Source: Frankiales bacterium (GTDB taxonomy: Bacteria > Actinomycetota > Actinomycetes > Mycobacteriales > SCTD01). From it: a stretch of 10,114 bases of DNA. Below the pieces are notes generated by a model. It did no database searches and had not been told where the DNA came from. It saw only the letters and a program-made list of their open reading frames with translations. Location: contig JAODNF010000332.1 in NCBI GenBank assembly GCA_025464915.1, positions 1-10,114 of the forward strand, written 5' to 3'. Of the stretch, positions 1 to 6,654 are shown one piece after another (position 1 is the stretch's first letter; each line of letters starts with the position of its first letter). Position numbers and translations under genes: made by a program.

Positions 1-632
1 TCCCGTGCGGGCGGCCACCAGGAACAGCCCTACCAGCGCGAACACGAACGACATGAACTCGCTGCCGTTCGTCATGTCGTTCATGGAGATGGCGCCACGG
101 AAGACGTGGTCCACGCGCGAGCTCGCGACGGTGCTGTCGGGGATGCCGAGCCCGACGACGAAGACGTAGAGCGCGAGCCCTGCGGCGGCCAGCGTGATGA
201 CGATCTCGACCGGACCGCGCCAGCGAGCGTCGGGGAGCGAGAACACGGTCCGCGCGCGATCCTTCGACTCGGGCAGCAGGTACGCGCCGAGCACCATCAG
301 GACCGAGCCGACGACGGCGACCCAGGCACCGGTGGCGACGTTGACCAGGCCCCCGAAGGCGTACCCGATGAAGACCGCCGTCGAAGCCGTGATGACCAAG
401 GACCAGACGGCCGCCGCGCGGACCGCCTTGGCGCGGCCCGGGGTGTCGAGGGCCAGCACGACGAAGGCGGCGACGCCGAGCAGCAGCGCGTAGGTCCGCG
501 CCCCGCCCGGATAGCCGCTGTTGAGCATCTGGCCGGGGAAGCCGGCCGACTGCGACCAGGACAGGAAGCAGGCCACGACGAGGGTGAGCGCACCCAGCAG
601 GCCGGCGAAGGTCCCGACGGACCGGTCCCGGG

Positions 633-636
<4 letters not shown>
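1..636 (-). CDS. livM: Branched-chain amino acid ABC transporter permease, LivM position (partial, N-terminal 212 residues)
   Basis: This is probably the second membrane subunit of a branched-chain amino acid importer. The frame is open from a GTG at 634-636 to the window edge and begins MTRDRSVGTFAGLLGAL. The GTG overlaps the TGA of livH (GTGA at 633-636), which implies translational coupling and one transcript. The 212 visible residues are very hydrophobic, with likely membrane segments near residues 10-26, 48-63, 77-97, 101-119, 142-163 and 190-210. A short charged stretch (PESKDRARTV) lies near 122-131. The conserved LivM core (the G-Y-x-G-Q-x-S-L-G-H-type region) is not reached, so this protein has an unusually long hydrophobic N-terminal extension. 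The LivM call rests on position, overlap and membrane character rather than on a family motif. ATPases livG and livF would be expected beyond the left edge. Confidence 0.75.
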
Positions 637-1556
<920 letters not shown>

Positions 1557-1578
1557 GCGCGTCCTCCCTCGACGTGCG

Positions 1579-1615
1579 CGTGGGGGCGGTGACCGGCACG
1601 GTCACCGCCCCCACG
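1579..1615 (-). terminator. 16-bp perfect hairpin between livK and livH (partial terminator or mRNA stabiliser)
   Basis: Arms 1579-1594 and 1600-1615 are exact reverse complements with a five-base loop (GGCAC on the plus strand). The stem is almost all G-C and no U-tract follows on either strand. It lies between the livK stop (1629-1631) and the livH ribosome site. Such structures after a binding-protein gene commonly let most transcripts end there, or protect the upstream mRNA, so that binding protein is made in excess over permease. That role is inferred from position. Confidence 0.6.
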
Positions 1616-1628
1616 TCACACGTTCTGG

Positions 1629-2858
1629 CTACTTGAAGGAGTCGGTCTTCGCGGCGACGAACTTGCCGCCCTCCACCTTGTAGACCGTGAGCACCTTGTT
1701 GTTGGTGTCACCGAACTGGTCGAAGCTGATCTTGCCGGTGGCCCCGTCGAAGTCGGAGTCGCCGACCTCCTTGGTGATCTCGTCGCGCAGCGCCTGGCCG
1801 GTCATGCTCTTGTCGTCGGTCTCGGCCTTCGCGAGCGCCTTGATGATCGCGTTCGCGGCGTCGTACGCAGCCGCGCCGTACGGGTCGGCCGGGTCGGCGA
1901 ACTTCTCGGCCGCGTAGTCCGTGAGGAACTGCTTCGCCGAGGCGAGCTTGTCCGTCGGCGCACCCAGGGCGGTCGCGTAGTCACCGTTGGCCGAGGCTCC
2001 GGCGAGGGTGAGGTAGTCCGCGGCGTCGACGCCGTCGCCACCCATGAGCGGGATGTTGAGACCGGCACCCTTCATCTGCTTGGTGATCTTGGACGCCTCC
2101 GGGTACTCACCGCCGTAGAACAGGAAGTCCGGCTTCTGGCTCTTGAGCTTGGTGATGAGGGCCGAGAAGTTGGTGTCGCCCGGGTTGATGGTCTGGGTCG
2201 CGAGGACCGTGGCCCCGTCCTTCTTGGCCTCCTTGGCGAACGCCTCGGCGAGGCCCTGGCCGTACGCCTTCTTGTCGTGGACGATCGCGATCGTCTTGTA
2301 GCCCTTGTCCTTCACGGCGTAGTCCGCGGCGAACGGGCCCTGGATGTCGTCGGTCGCGCAGACGCGGAAGTACGACTTGTGCGGGCGCACCTGGGTGCCG
2401 CCGGTGGCGAGCGCGTCGCGACCGGTCAGGTCGACGCCGGAGTTGGACGGCGAGATGAGCGTCAGGTTGGCCTTGTCGGTCACCGGGGCGACGCCCTTGG
2501 CGACGCTGGAGTTCAGCGGGCCGACGACGCCGACGACCGACGTGTCCGCGACGAGCTTGCCGGCGACGATGGCGCCGGTGTCGGCCTTGGCGGTGTCGTC
2601 CTGGGCGTCGAGCACGAGCGTGACGCCGGGGACGGTCTTGTTGGCGTTGGCCTGCTTGATGGCGAGGGCGACACCGTTCTTGATGCCGTTACCGACGGCG
2701 GACAGGTCACCGGAGAGGGGGGCCACGACGCCGATCTTCAGCGTCTTGCCGCCACTCCCTCCGTTGCCGGTGCTCTCCTTCTTGGATCCGCACGCGGTGA
2801 GTGCGAGGGCACCGACGAGGAGCGGGACCGCTACGCGGGCGAGACGGGGTGTGTGCAC
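1629..2858 (-). CDS. livK: Branched-chain amino acid ABC transporter substrate-binding lipoprotein LivK
   Basis: Extracytoplasmic lipid-anchored receptor that captures branched-chain amino acids, or a related amino acid or amide, and delivers them to LivH/LivM. I take the start as GTG at 2856-2858, giving 409 residues, because AGGAGG at 2865-2870 lies exactly 6 bases upstream. The in-frame TTG two codons earlier (2862-2864) would abut the ribosome site. The N-terminus is a lipoprotein signal: Arg residues at 5 and 8, a hydrophobic run, then the lipobox LTAC with the lipidated Cys at residue 23, followed by a Ser/Gly-rich linker. The mature part opens with KTLKIGVVAPLSGDLSAVGNG, the type I periplasmic-binding fold of the Leu/Ile/Val family (Peripla_BP_6). 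VVGPLNSSVAKGVAPV and LTLISPSNSGVDLTG further on fit the same fold. Substrate specificity cannot be read from sequence alone. Confidence 0.94.
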   Translation of the reverse strand: MHTPRLARVAVPLLVGALALTACGSKKESTGNGGSGGKTLKIGVVAPLSGDLSAVGNGIKNGVALAIKQANANKTVPGVTLVLDAQDDTAKADTGAIVAGKLVADTSVVGVVGPLNSSVAKGVAPVTDKANLTLISPSNSGVDLTGRDALATGGTQVRPHKSYFRVCATDDIQGPFAADYAVKDKGYKTIAIVHDKKAYGQGLAEAFAKEAKKDGATVLATQTINPGDTNFSALITKLKSQKPDFLFYGGEYPEASKITKQMKGAGLNIPLMGGDGVDAADYLTLAGASANGDYATALGAPTDKLASAKQFLTDYAAEKFADPADPYGAAAYDAANAIIKALAKAETDDKSMTGQALRDEITKEVGDSDFDGATGKISFDQFGDTNNKVLTVYKVEGGKFVAAKTDSFK

Positions 2859-2864
2859 GTACAA

Positions 2865-2870
2865 CCTCCT
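2865..2870 (-). promoter_or_regulatory. Ribosome binding site that fixes the livK start
   Basis: The minus strand reads AGGAGG here, a full match to the anti-Shine-Dalgarno sequence. It is 6 bases from GTG 2856-2858 and directly abuts the alternative TTG 2862-2864, so the GTG is the better start. Confidence 0.8.
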
Positions 2871-2917
2871 GCAAGAGGGACCGGGTTGTCCGGGCCTCGG
2901 GTCTGGCTGGCGCGCTG

Positions 2918-2947
2918 AACCTACTCAGCCAGATGGTCTAACTCCAA
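2918..2947 (-). promoter_or_regulatory. Candidate housekeeping promoter of the liv operon
   Basis: On the minus strand TTGGAG (2942-2947) and TAGGTT (2918-2923) are separated by 18 bases, a reasonable match to vegetative -35 and -10 boxes. Transcription would start near 2911, giving a leader of about 53 bases before livK. The site lies in the only intergenic gap upstream of livK. This is a pattern match only, and GC-rich promoters are hard to call by eye. Confidence 0.4.
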
Positions 2948-2961
2948 GCACCCCCGCACGA

Positions 2962-3004
2962 CGCAACGGCCCCGTTGCGCGACCGTGATGTTCGCACCAC
3001 GGTC
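2962..3004 (-). terminator. Two adjacent hairpins at the 3' end of the ANTAR regulator gene
   Basis: One stem pairs 2981-2987 with 2998-3004 (7 bp, ten-base loop) and includes part of the regulator's TGA stop. The next pairs 2962-2968 with 2973-2979 (7 bp, four-base loop). Neither is followed by a T-run on the minus strand, so they would be non-canonical terminators. They lie between the regulator stop and the candidate liv promoter, where a transcription boundary is expected. Confidence 0.4.
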
Positions 3005-3623
3005 ACTCGGGGGTGTTCCGGGAGGCGTCAGGCGCCTCCACGACGCCCGTCAGCACCCCGTCGAGCACGTCCTGCGCGACCGCCCGCATGCTGCGCCGCT
3101 GGTCCATCGAGGCGCGCTGGACCGCCCGGAACGCCTCCGGTTCGGTCATCCCGTGCTCGGCCTGCAGGATCCCCTTGGCCCGGTCGATGAGCTTGCGAGC
3201 TTCCAGCCGCCCCGTGAGGTCGCTGACCTCCCCCTCGAGCGCCACGATCTCCTGGAACCGGCTGACCGCCATCTCGATCGTCGGGACGAGGTCCTTCTTC
3301 TGGAACGGCTTGACCAGGTACGCCATGGCCCCGGCCTCCCGCGCACGCTCCACCAAGTCGCGCTGGCTGAACGCCGTCAGGATGATCACCGGCGCCACCC
3401 GCTCCCCGACGATCTGCTCCGCGGCGCTCAGGCCGTCCAGCACGGGCATCTTGACGTCCAGGATGACCAGGTCGGGACGCAGCTCGTGGGCCAGCTTCAC
3501 GGCCGTCTCGCCGTCGCCGGCCTCGCCGACGACCACGAACCCCTCCTCCTCGAGCATCTCCTTGAGGTCCAGGCGGATCAGCGCCTCGTCCTCGGCGAGC
3601 ACCACGCGGCGGGGTTCGGACAC
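3003..3623 (-). CDS. pdtaR: ANTAR-domain response regulator (PdtaR family), putative transcription antiterminator
   Basis: A two-component response regulator whose output domain binds RNA rather than DNA. Residues 5-120 form the receiver: acidic pocket E11/D12, phospho-acceptor D56 in LVILDVKMP, T83, and K105 in the YLVKPF motif. A helical linker (about 115-135) leads to the ANTAR domain (about 136-190), recognised by LIDRAKGILQ, the GMTEPEAFRAVQRAS segment and SMRAVAQDVLDG. Phosphorylated ANTAR proteins bind paired hexaloop hairpins and relieve termination. Length (206) and domain order match mycobacterial PdtaR, whose kinase PdtaS is not in this window. The start is GTG 3621-3623. I see no ribosome site at a useful distance, but a TAGGCT box (3630-3635) sits 6 bases upstream, so the mRNA may be leaderless. 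It lies between liv and pyk; no hexaloop target was found nearby. Confidence 0.93.
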   Translation of the reverse strand: MSEPRRVVLAEDEALIRLDLKEMLEEEGFVVVGEAGDGETAVKLAHELRPDLVILDVKMPVLDGLSAAEQIVGERVAPVIILTAFSQRDLVERAREAGAMAYLVKPFQKKDLVPTIEMAVSRFQEIVALEGEVSDLTGRLEARKLIDRAKGILQAEHGMTEPEAFRAVQRASMDQRRSMRAVAQDVLDGVLTGVVEAPDASRNTPE

Positions 3624-3629
3624 CAGCGC

Positions 3630-3650
3630 AGCCTAGCGATCTCCTAGGCT
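3630..3650. promoter_or_regulatory. Divergent -10 boxes in a perfect inverted repeat, between the ANTAR regulator and the tRNA-like gene
   Basis: AGCCTAG (3630-3636) and CTAGGCT (3644-3650) are exact reverse complements around a 7-base spacer. Each strand thus carries TAGGCT, a good actinobacterial -10 box. The minus copy ends 6 bases before the regulator's GTG, the spacing of a leaderless start. The plus copy ends 9 bases before the first base of the tRNA-like gene. No convincing -35 box is visible for either. The repeat could instead, or also, be an operator. Confidence 0.5.
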
Positions 3651-3659
3651 CGGGCCGAC

Positions 3660-3733
3660 GCCCCTGTATCCCAACCGGCAGAGGAACGGGTCTCAAACAC
3701 CCGCCAGTGTGGGTTCGAATCCCACCGGGGGCA
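3660..3733 (+). tRNA. tRNA-Leu(CAA)-like gene lacking the long variable arm
   Basis: It folds as a cloverleaf of 74 bases. The acceptor stem pairs 3660-3666 with 3726-3732 (one U-G pair), with U8/A9 at 3667-3668. The D-stem has 3 bp (3669-3671 with 3683-3685) and a Leu-type loop containing CCGGCAGA. The anticodon stem CGGGT/ACCCG encloses CTCAAAC, with U33 and anticodon CAA at 3694-3696, which reads UUG. The T-arm is GTGGG-TTCGAAT-CCCAC. A73 is the discriminator and no CCA is encoded. The T-loop and the G18-G19 bases are canonical only on the plus strand. The oddity is the variable region, only CCAGT (3704-3708), whereas bacterial tRNA-Leu is normally a class II tRNA with a long extra arm. 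It could be an atypical Leu isoacceptor, a tRNA with another identity, or a tRNA-like regulatory RNA. Confidence 0.85.
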
Positions 3734-3739
3734 CGTTGC

Positions 3740-3773
3740 CGTGGTCTCTGCGCGCTTCCCGCGTGAGACCACG
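3740..3773 (+). terminator. Hairpin just after the tRNA-like gene
   Basis: An outer 9-bp stem (3740-3748 with 3765-3773, ending GTGGTCTC/GAGACCAC) continues past one bulged T into a 5-bp inner stem (3750-3754 with 3760-3764) and a five-base loop. It begins 7 bases after the tRNA discriminator. There is no T-run, but the position fits a terminator or processing structure for the tRNA transcript. Confidence 0.5.
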
Positions 3774-3790
3774 CTCAGAGGCGCACACAT

Positions 3791-3846
3791 CCGGGACTGC
3801 GCGGACCTCCCGCGTGGGCGCGAGCGTGGATCCCGCACAGTCCCGG
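3791..3846. repeat. 14-bp inverted repeat with one mismatch, upstream of the CHAP gene
   Basis: CCGGGACTGCGCGG (3791-3804) and CCGCACAGTCCCGG (3833-3846) pair with one C-A mismatch around a 28-base loop. The loop itself holds a small CGCG-TGGG-CGCG hairpin. The sequence is non-coding on both strands as far as I can judge. It could be a folded leader segment of the CHAP mRNA or a second terminator-like structure after the tRNA. Confidence 0.5.
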
Positions 3847-3853
3847 CGTCGGG

Positions 3854-3875
3854 GCGTCACCCGATCGGGTGACGC
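3854..3875. promoter_or_regulatory. Perfect 22-bp palindrome upstream of the CHAP gene (candidate operator)
   Basis: Each half is GCGTCACCCGA followed by its exact reverse complement, centred between 3864 and 3865, with no spacer and no mismatch. It ends 42 bases before the ATG of the CHAP gene. The spacerless dyad suggests a binding site for a dimeric regulator. It could also form an RNA hairpin with an 8-9 bp stem and small loop. I do not match it to a known regulator; the half-site spacing differs from CRP/GlxR sites (TGTGA-N6-TCACA). Confidence 0.55.
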
Positions 3876-3917
3876 GCTTCAAGATCCTGGGTGCGACCTG
3901 CCGATCCCTGGTAGGTG

Positions 3918-4409
3918 ATGAAGCGCGTGCTCGTGGTCCTCGCGCTGCTCGCGGGCCTGCTGGCGATGGCGCTGCCCGCGCAGGCCGCCGGGGACGACTA
4001 CCCGTACCGGGGCGACACGGCGAGCCGCTCGGACCGCTGGGGCTTCACGACCCGCCAGTGCGTGAGCTTCGCCGCCTGGCGGCTCGAGCAGCGCCACCAC
4101 GCGATCACGAACAGCGGGAACGCGTGGGGCAACGCCGACCACTGGGACGAGGCGGCCCGATCCAAGGGCATCACGGTCAGCCGGACCGCCAGGGTCGGCG
4201 CGATCGCCCAGTGGAACGCGAACGAGAAGTCCGCGCTCTACCCGGCGAACGGCGGCACGGGCACGATCGCTGCCGGTTCCTACGGCCACGTGGCGTACGT
4301 GAAGAGCGTCTACAGCGACGGCTCGGTCCTCATCGAGCAGTACAACATGAGCGGGAACCGCTCCTACTCGCAGATGCACGTCCGCGCGCCGCGGTACCTG
4401 TACATCTAG
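3918..4409 (+). CDS. Small secreted CHAP-domain protein (putative peptidoglycan amidase/endopeptidase)
   Basis: An exported protein of 163 residues, probably a cell-wall hydrolase cleaving peptidoglycan amide or peptide bonds. Residues 1-23 are a Sec signal: MKR, a Leu/Ala/Val-rich core, and a likely signal peptidase site after ALPAQA. The mature part (about 140 residues) is a single CHAP domain. Its probable nucleophile is Cys48 in TTRQCVSFAAW, general base His124 in YGHVAYVKSV, and third polar residue Glu140 or Asn143 in VLIEQYN. There is no SH3b, LysM or other wall-binding domain. I prefer ATG 3918 to the adjacent in-frame GTG 3915, but both give essentially the same product; the ribosome site is weak. 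It is the only protein gene on the plus strand here, and its TAG shares the CTAG 4406-4409 with the pyk stop. The palindromes upstream suggest specific regulation. Confidence 0.9.
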   Translation: MKRVLVVLALLAGLLAMALPAQAAGDDYPYRGDTASRSDRWGFTTRQCVSFAAWRLEQRHHAITNSGNAWGNADHWDEAARSKGITVSRTARVGAIAQWNANEKSALYPANGGTGTIAAGSYGHVAYVKSVYSDGSVLIEQYNMSGNRSYSQMHVRAPRYLYI

Positions 4410-5836
4410 ACGGGTGGCCTGGGAAGCGGGTCTCCCAGCCGCCACACGCGCAGCGCGTTGGTCGCGCCCGAGGTCATCGGCGGGCTGCCGGCCACGATGG
4501 TGACCAGCTCGCCCCGCTCCATCCGGCCGAGCTCGAGCATGGCGGTGTCCACCTGCCGCACCATCTCGTCGGTGTGCTGGACCGCCGGCACCAGGAAGGT
4601 CTCGACGCCCCACACGAGCGCCAGCTGGCTGCGTACCGCCTGGGTGGGGGTGAACGCCAGGAGCGGGATCTGCGACCGGTGCTCGGCGAGCAGCCGCGCG
4701 GTGTCCCCGCTCTGGGTGAACGCGACGAGGGCCCGGGCACCGACCTCGGCCCCGACGGTCGCGGCGGCCTTCGCGATGGAGCCGGCGATGCTGCGGGTCT
4801 GGCGCTCGATCCGCGGCACCGTGTCGAGGTTCTCCTCCGCGGCACGGATGATGCGAGCCATGGTCGCGACCGTCTCGACGGGATAGGCCCCGACGCTGGT
4901 CTCGCCCGAGAGCATGACGGCGTCGGCGCCGTCGAGGACGGCGTTCGCGACGTCACTGGCCTCCGCCCGGGTCGGGCGGCTGTTGCCGATCATCGAGTCG
5001 AGCATCTGGGTGGCCACGATGACCGGCTTGGCCGCCTCGCGGGCCGCGCGGATGGCGCGCTTCTGCACCAGCGGGACCCGCTCGAGCGGCATCTCGACGC
5101 CGAGGTCGCCGCGGGCGACCATCAGCCCGTCGAAGGCCGCCACGATCTCGAGCAGGTTCTCGACGGCCTGCGGCTTCTCGATCTTCGCCAGGACGGGCAG
5201 CCGGCCGCCCGACTCGTCCATGATCGCGTGGACGAGGTCGACGTCGGCGGCGCTGCGGACGAACGACAGGGCGACCATGTCGGCACGCAGGGACATCGCG
5301 AAGCGCAGGTCCGCCTCGTCCTTGTCGCTCAGCGCCGGCACGTTGACGCCGATCCCCGGCAGGGACAGGCCCTTGTTGTTGCTGACCGGGCCGCCCTCGG
5401 TGACCTGGCACCGGACCACCGGCCCGTCGACGCTGATGACCTTGAGCCCGACCTTGCCGTCGTCGACGAGCAGCCGCTCCCCCGGGCCGACGTCGTCGGC
5501 CAGGCCCTTGTACGTCGTCCCGACCAGGTCGTGGGTTCCCTCGACGTCCTCGACCGTGATCCCGATGGTCTCGCCGGTCGCCCAGACGACCGGGCCGTCC
5601 TTGAACGTGCCGAGGCGGATCTTCGGCCCTTGCAGGTCGACCAGCACCCCGACGCCTCGGCCGCTCTCGTCGCTCGCCTCGCGGACCCACGTGTAGGCCT
5701 GCTGGTGGTCCTCGTACGACCCGTGGCTGAAGTTCAGGCGGGCGACGTCCATGCCGGCGTAGACGAGCGCGCGTACCCGCTCGTAGGAGTGCGTCGCGGG
5801 ACCGAGCGTGCAGACGATCTTGGCGCGGCGCTTCAC
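4406..5836 (-). CDS. pyk: Pyruvate kinase
   Basis: Cytoplasmic enzyme making pyruvate and ATP from phosphoenolpyruvate and ADP, the last step of glycolysis. The 476 residues are the usual bacterial length. Motifs in order: KIVCTLGPAT (6-15); ARLNFSHG with R33, N35 and S37 of the active site; VDLQGPKIRLG; a B-domain lid (about 70-165) with LLVDDGKVGL; VLAKIEKPQAVENL containing the catalytic Lys and metal-binding Glu; MVARGDLGVE with the second metal-binding Asp; and VATQMLDSMI. The C-terminal allosteric domain (about 340-470) contains LVAFTQSGDTARLLAEHR. All key catalytic residues are present. The start is GTG 5834-5836, where MKRRAKIVCTLGPAT matches the family N-terminus. A weak AGGGG lies just upstream, as does a TAGGGT box spaced for a leaderless start. 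It lies 10 bp after the unknown gene on the same strand, so co-transcription is likely. Confidence 0.97.
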   Translation of the reverse strand: MKRRAKIVCTLGPATHSYERVRALVYAGMDVARLNFSHGSYEDHQQAYTWVREASDESGRGVGVLVDLQGPKIRLGTFKDGPVVWATGETIGITVEDVEGTHDLVGTTYKGLADDVGPGERLLVDDGKVGLKVISVDGPVVRCQVTEGGPVSNNKGLSLPGIGVNVPALSDKDEADLRFAMSLRADMVALSFVRSAADVDLVHAIMDESGGRLPVLAKIEKPQAVENLLEIVAAFDGLMVARGDLGVEMPLERVPLVQKRAIRAAREAAKPVIVATQMLDSMIGNSRPTRAEASDVANAVLDGADAVMLSGETSVGAYPVETVATMARIIRAAEENLDTVPRIERQTRSIAGSIAKAAATVGAEVGARALVAFTQSGDTARLLAEHRSQIPLLAFTPTQAVRSQLALVWGVETFLVPAVQHTDEMVRQVDTAMLELGRMERGELVTIVAGSPPMTSGATNALRVWRLGDPLPRPPV

Positions 5837-5843
5837 ACCCCTG

Positions 5844-5849
5844 ACCCTA
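5844..5849 (-). promoter_or_regulatory. Possible -10 box for a leaderless pyk transcript
   Basis: The minus strand reads TAGGGT here, 7 bases before the pyk GTG, and its TAG is also the stop codon of the upstream gene. No -35 box is evident. The same stretch holds AGGGG, which could instead serve as a ribosome site for read-through mRNA. Confidence 0.3.
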
Positions 5850-6629
5850 TGACCCCGCCTCCCACGCGCTCAGCAGCCACCTGGTGTCCAGGAGGTGAGA
5901 GGTGCACAGACCCTGTACGGCGCCGGTGACCGCCATCGCGATCGCGTGGGCGTCCTCGCCGGTGCTCGCCCCCGACAGGCGAAGGGCCCGGGCGGCCGCC
6001 AGCTGGGCCCGGGCGACGTCGGTCAGCAGGCCGGCCTCGAACGCCGCCCAGCACGTCGCGTGGACCTGCCGGCTCCAGGCGAGCGTCCCCCGCTGCGCCC
6101 CGTGGGCGTCCGCCGTGCGCTGCCACTGCCGGCGCGAACGGCGCGGGATCTCGTCGAGCAGCTCGGTCAGACCCGGGTACGCCGGCGGCGTGGGCGGCAC
6201 GGGGTCCACGGCTTCGCGCCAGGGCCGCTGGAGCTCGTGCAGGTCCCGCAGGTCCGCCTCGCGGCCGGCCCACGCGACCGTGACGGCGTCGAGGGCGACC
6301 TGGCCGGCGCCCTCGCCCTCCAGCATCCGGTGCAGGTCCTCGAGGCCCCCGAGCGGCGTCTCGGTCAGGGCGGCGAGCAGTACGGAGCTCGTCGCCGCGT
6401 CCGGCAGCCCTTCGGAGAACGTGGCGGTGACCCCGTCCAGGAGCCGCGACATCCGCGGCGCCCCGGCCAGGTTCGCGAGCACGCGCTCCCGGACGGCGGC
6501 TGCTGCCGGCGTTCCCAGCTCCGTCTCGCCGAGCACCAGGACCCGGTCCACCACGTCCGCGACCGCGGCACCGCTCGGGTGCCGGGCCAGGTCGCACGCG
6601 AGGACCGCGCTGGAGACGAGCGAGTACAC
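5847..6629 (-). CDS. Unrecognised 260-residue helical protein between gltD and pyk
   Basis: I do not recognise this family. The frame runs from GTG 6627-6629 (MYSLVSSAVLACDLARH) to TAG 5847-5849 and ends 10 bp before pyk. The protein is rich in Ala, Leu, Arg and Glu, probably all helical, with no signal peptide or membrane span. The central part has a Pro-rich break (VDPVPPTPPAYPGL, about residues 140-153). Next comes a basic, Trp-containing stretch (RRSRRQWQRTADAHG) and a C-terminal region with scattered Trp, Cys and His (VHATCWAAFEAG; LCTSHLLDTRWLLSAWEAG). No catalytic motif stands out. Amino-acid usage and tight spacing to pyk support a real gene over the overlapping frames. The start is uncertain because no strong ribosome site is present. 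Any link to pyruvate kinase or glutamate synthase rests on position only. Confidence 0.75.
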   Translation of the reverse strand: MYSLVSSAVLACDLARHPSGAAVADVVDRVLVLGETELGTPAAAAVRERVLANLAGAPRMSRLLDGVTATFSEGLPDAATSSVLLAALTETPLGGLEDLHRMLEGEGAGQVALDAVTVAWAGREADLRDLHELQRPWREAVDPVPPTPPAYPGLTELLDEIPRRSRRQWQRTADAHGAQRGTLAWSRQVHATCWAAFEAGLLTDVARAQLAAARALRLSGASTGEDAHAIAMAVTGAVQGLCTSHLLDTRWLLSAWEAGS

Positions 6630-6654
6630 GCCTCAGACCCTGCCCAACTTCCCC

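Noticed and set aside
2862..2864. TTG as the livK start
   Set aside because: It directly abuts AGGAGG with no spacer, whereas GTG 2856-2858 is 6 bases away.
2859..2980. Paired hexaloop ANTAR-target RNA in the livK leader
   Set aside because: The hairpins present (2878-2896 and 2962-2979) have five- and four-base loops and lack the A1/G4 hexaloop pattern.
3660..3733. tRNA on the minus strand, with anticodon TTG
   Set aside because: Read in reverse, the T-loop and D-loop lose their canonical bases; the plus strand has TTCGAAT and G18-G19 in place.
3776..3917. Cyclic di-AMP riboswitch before the CHAP gene, as known before some actinobacterial wall hydrolases
   Set aside because: The conserved riboswitch core segments are not visible; only inverted repeats are.
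3869..5929. A 686-codon open frame on the plus strand, and other long plus-strand frames such as 106-1149, 2277-2988 and 6782-8227
   Set aside because: They lie opposite clear genes (pyk, livH, livK, gltD) and have the Arg/Gly/Pro/Ala-rich, low-complexity composition of antisense frames in GC-rich DNA.
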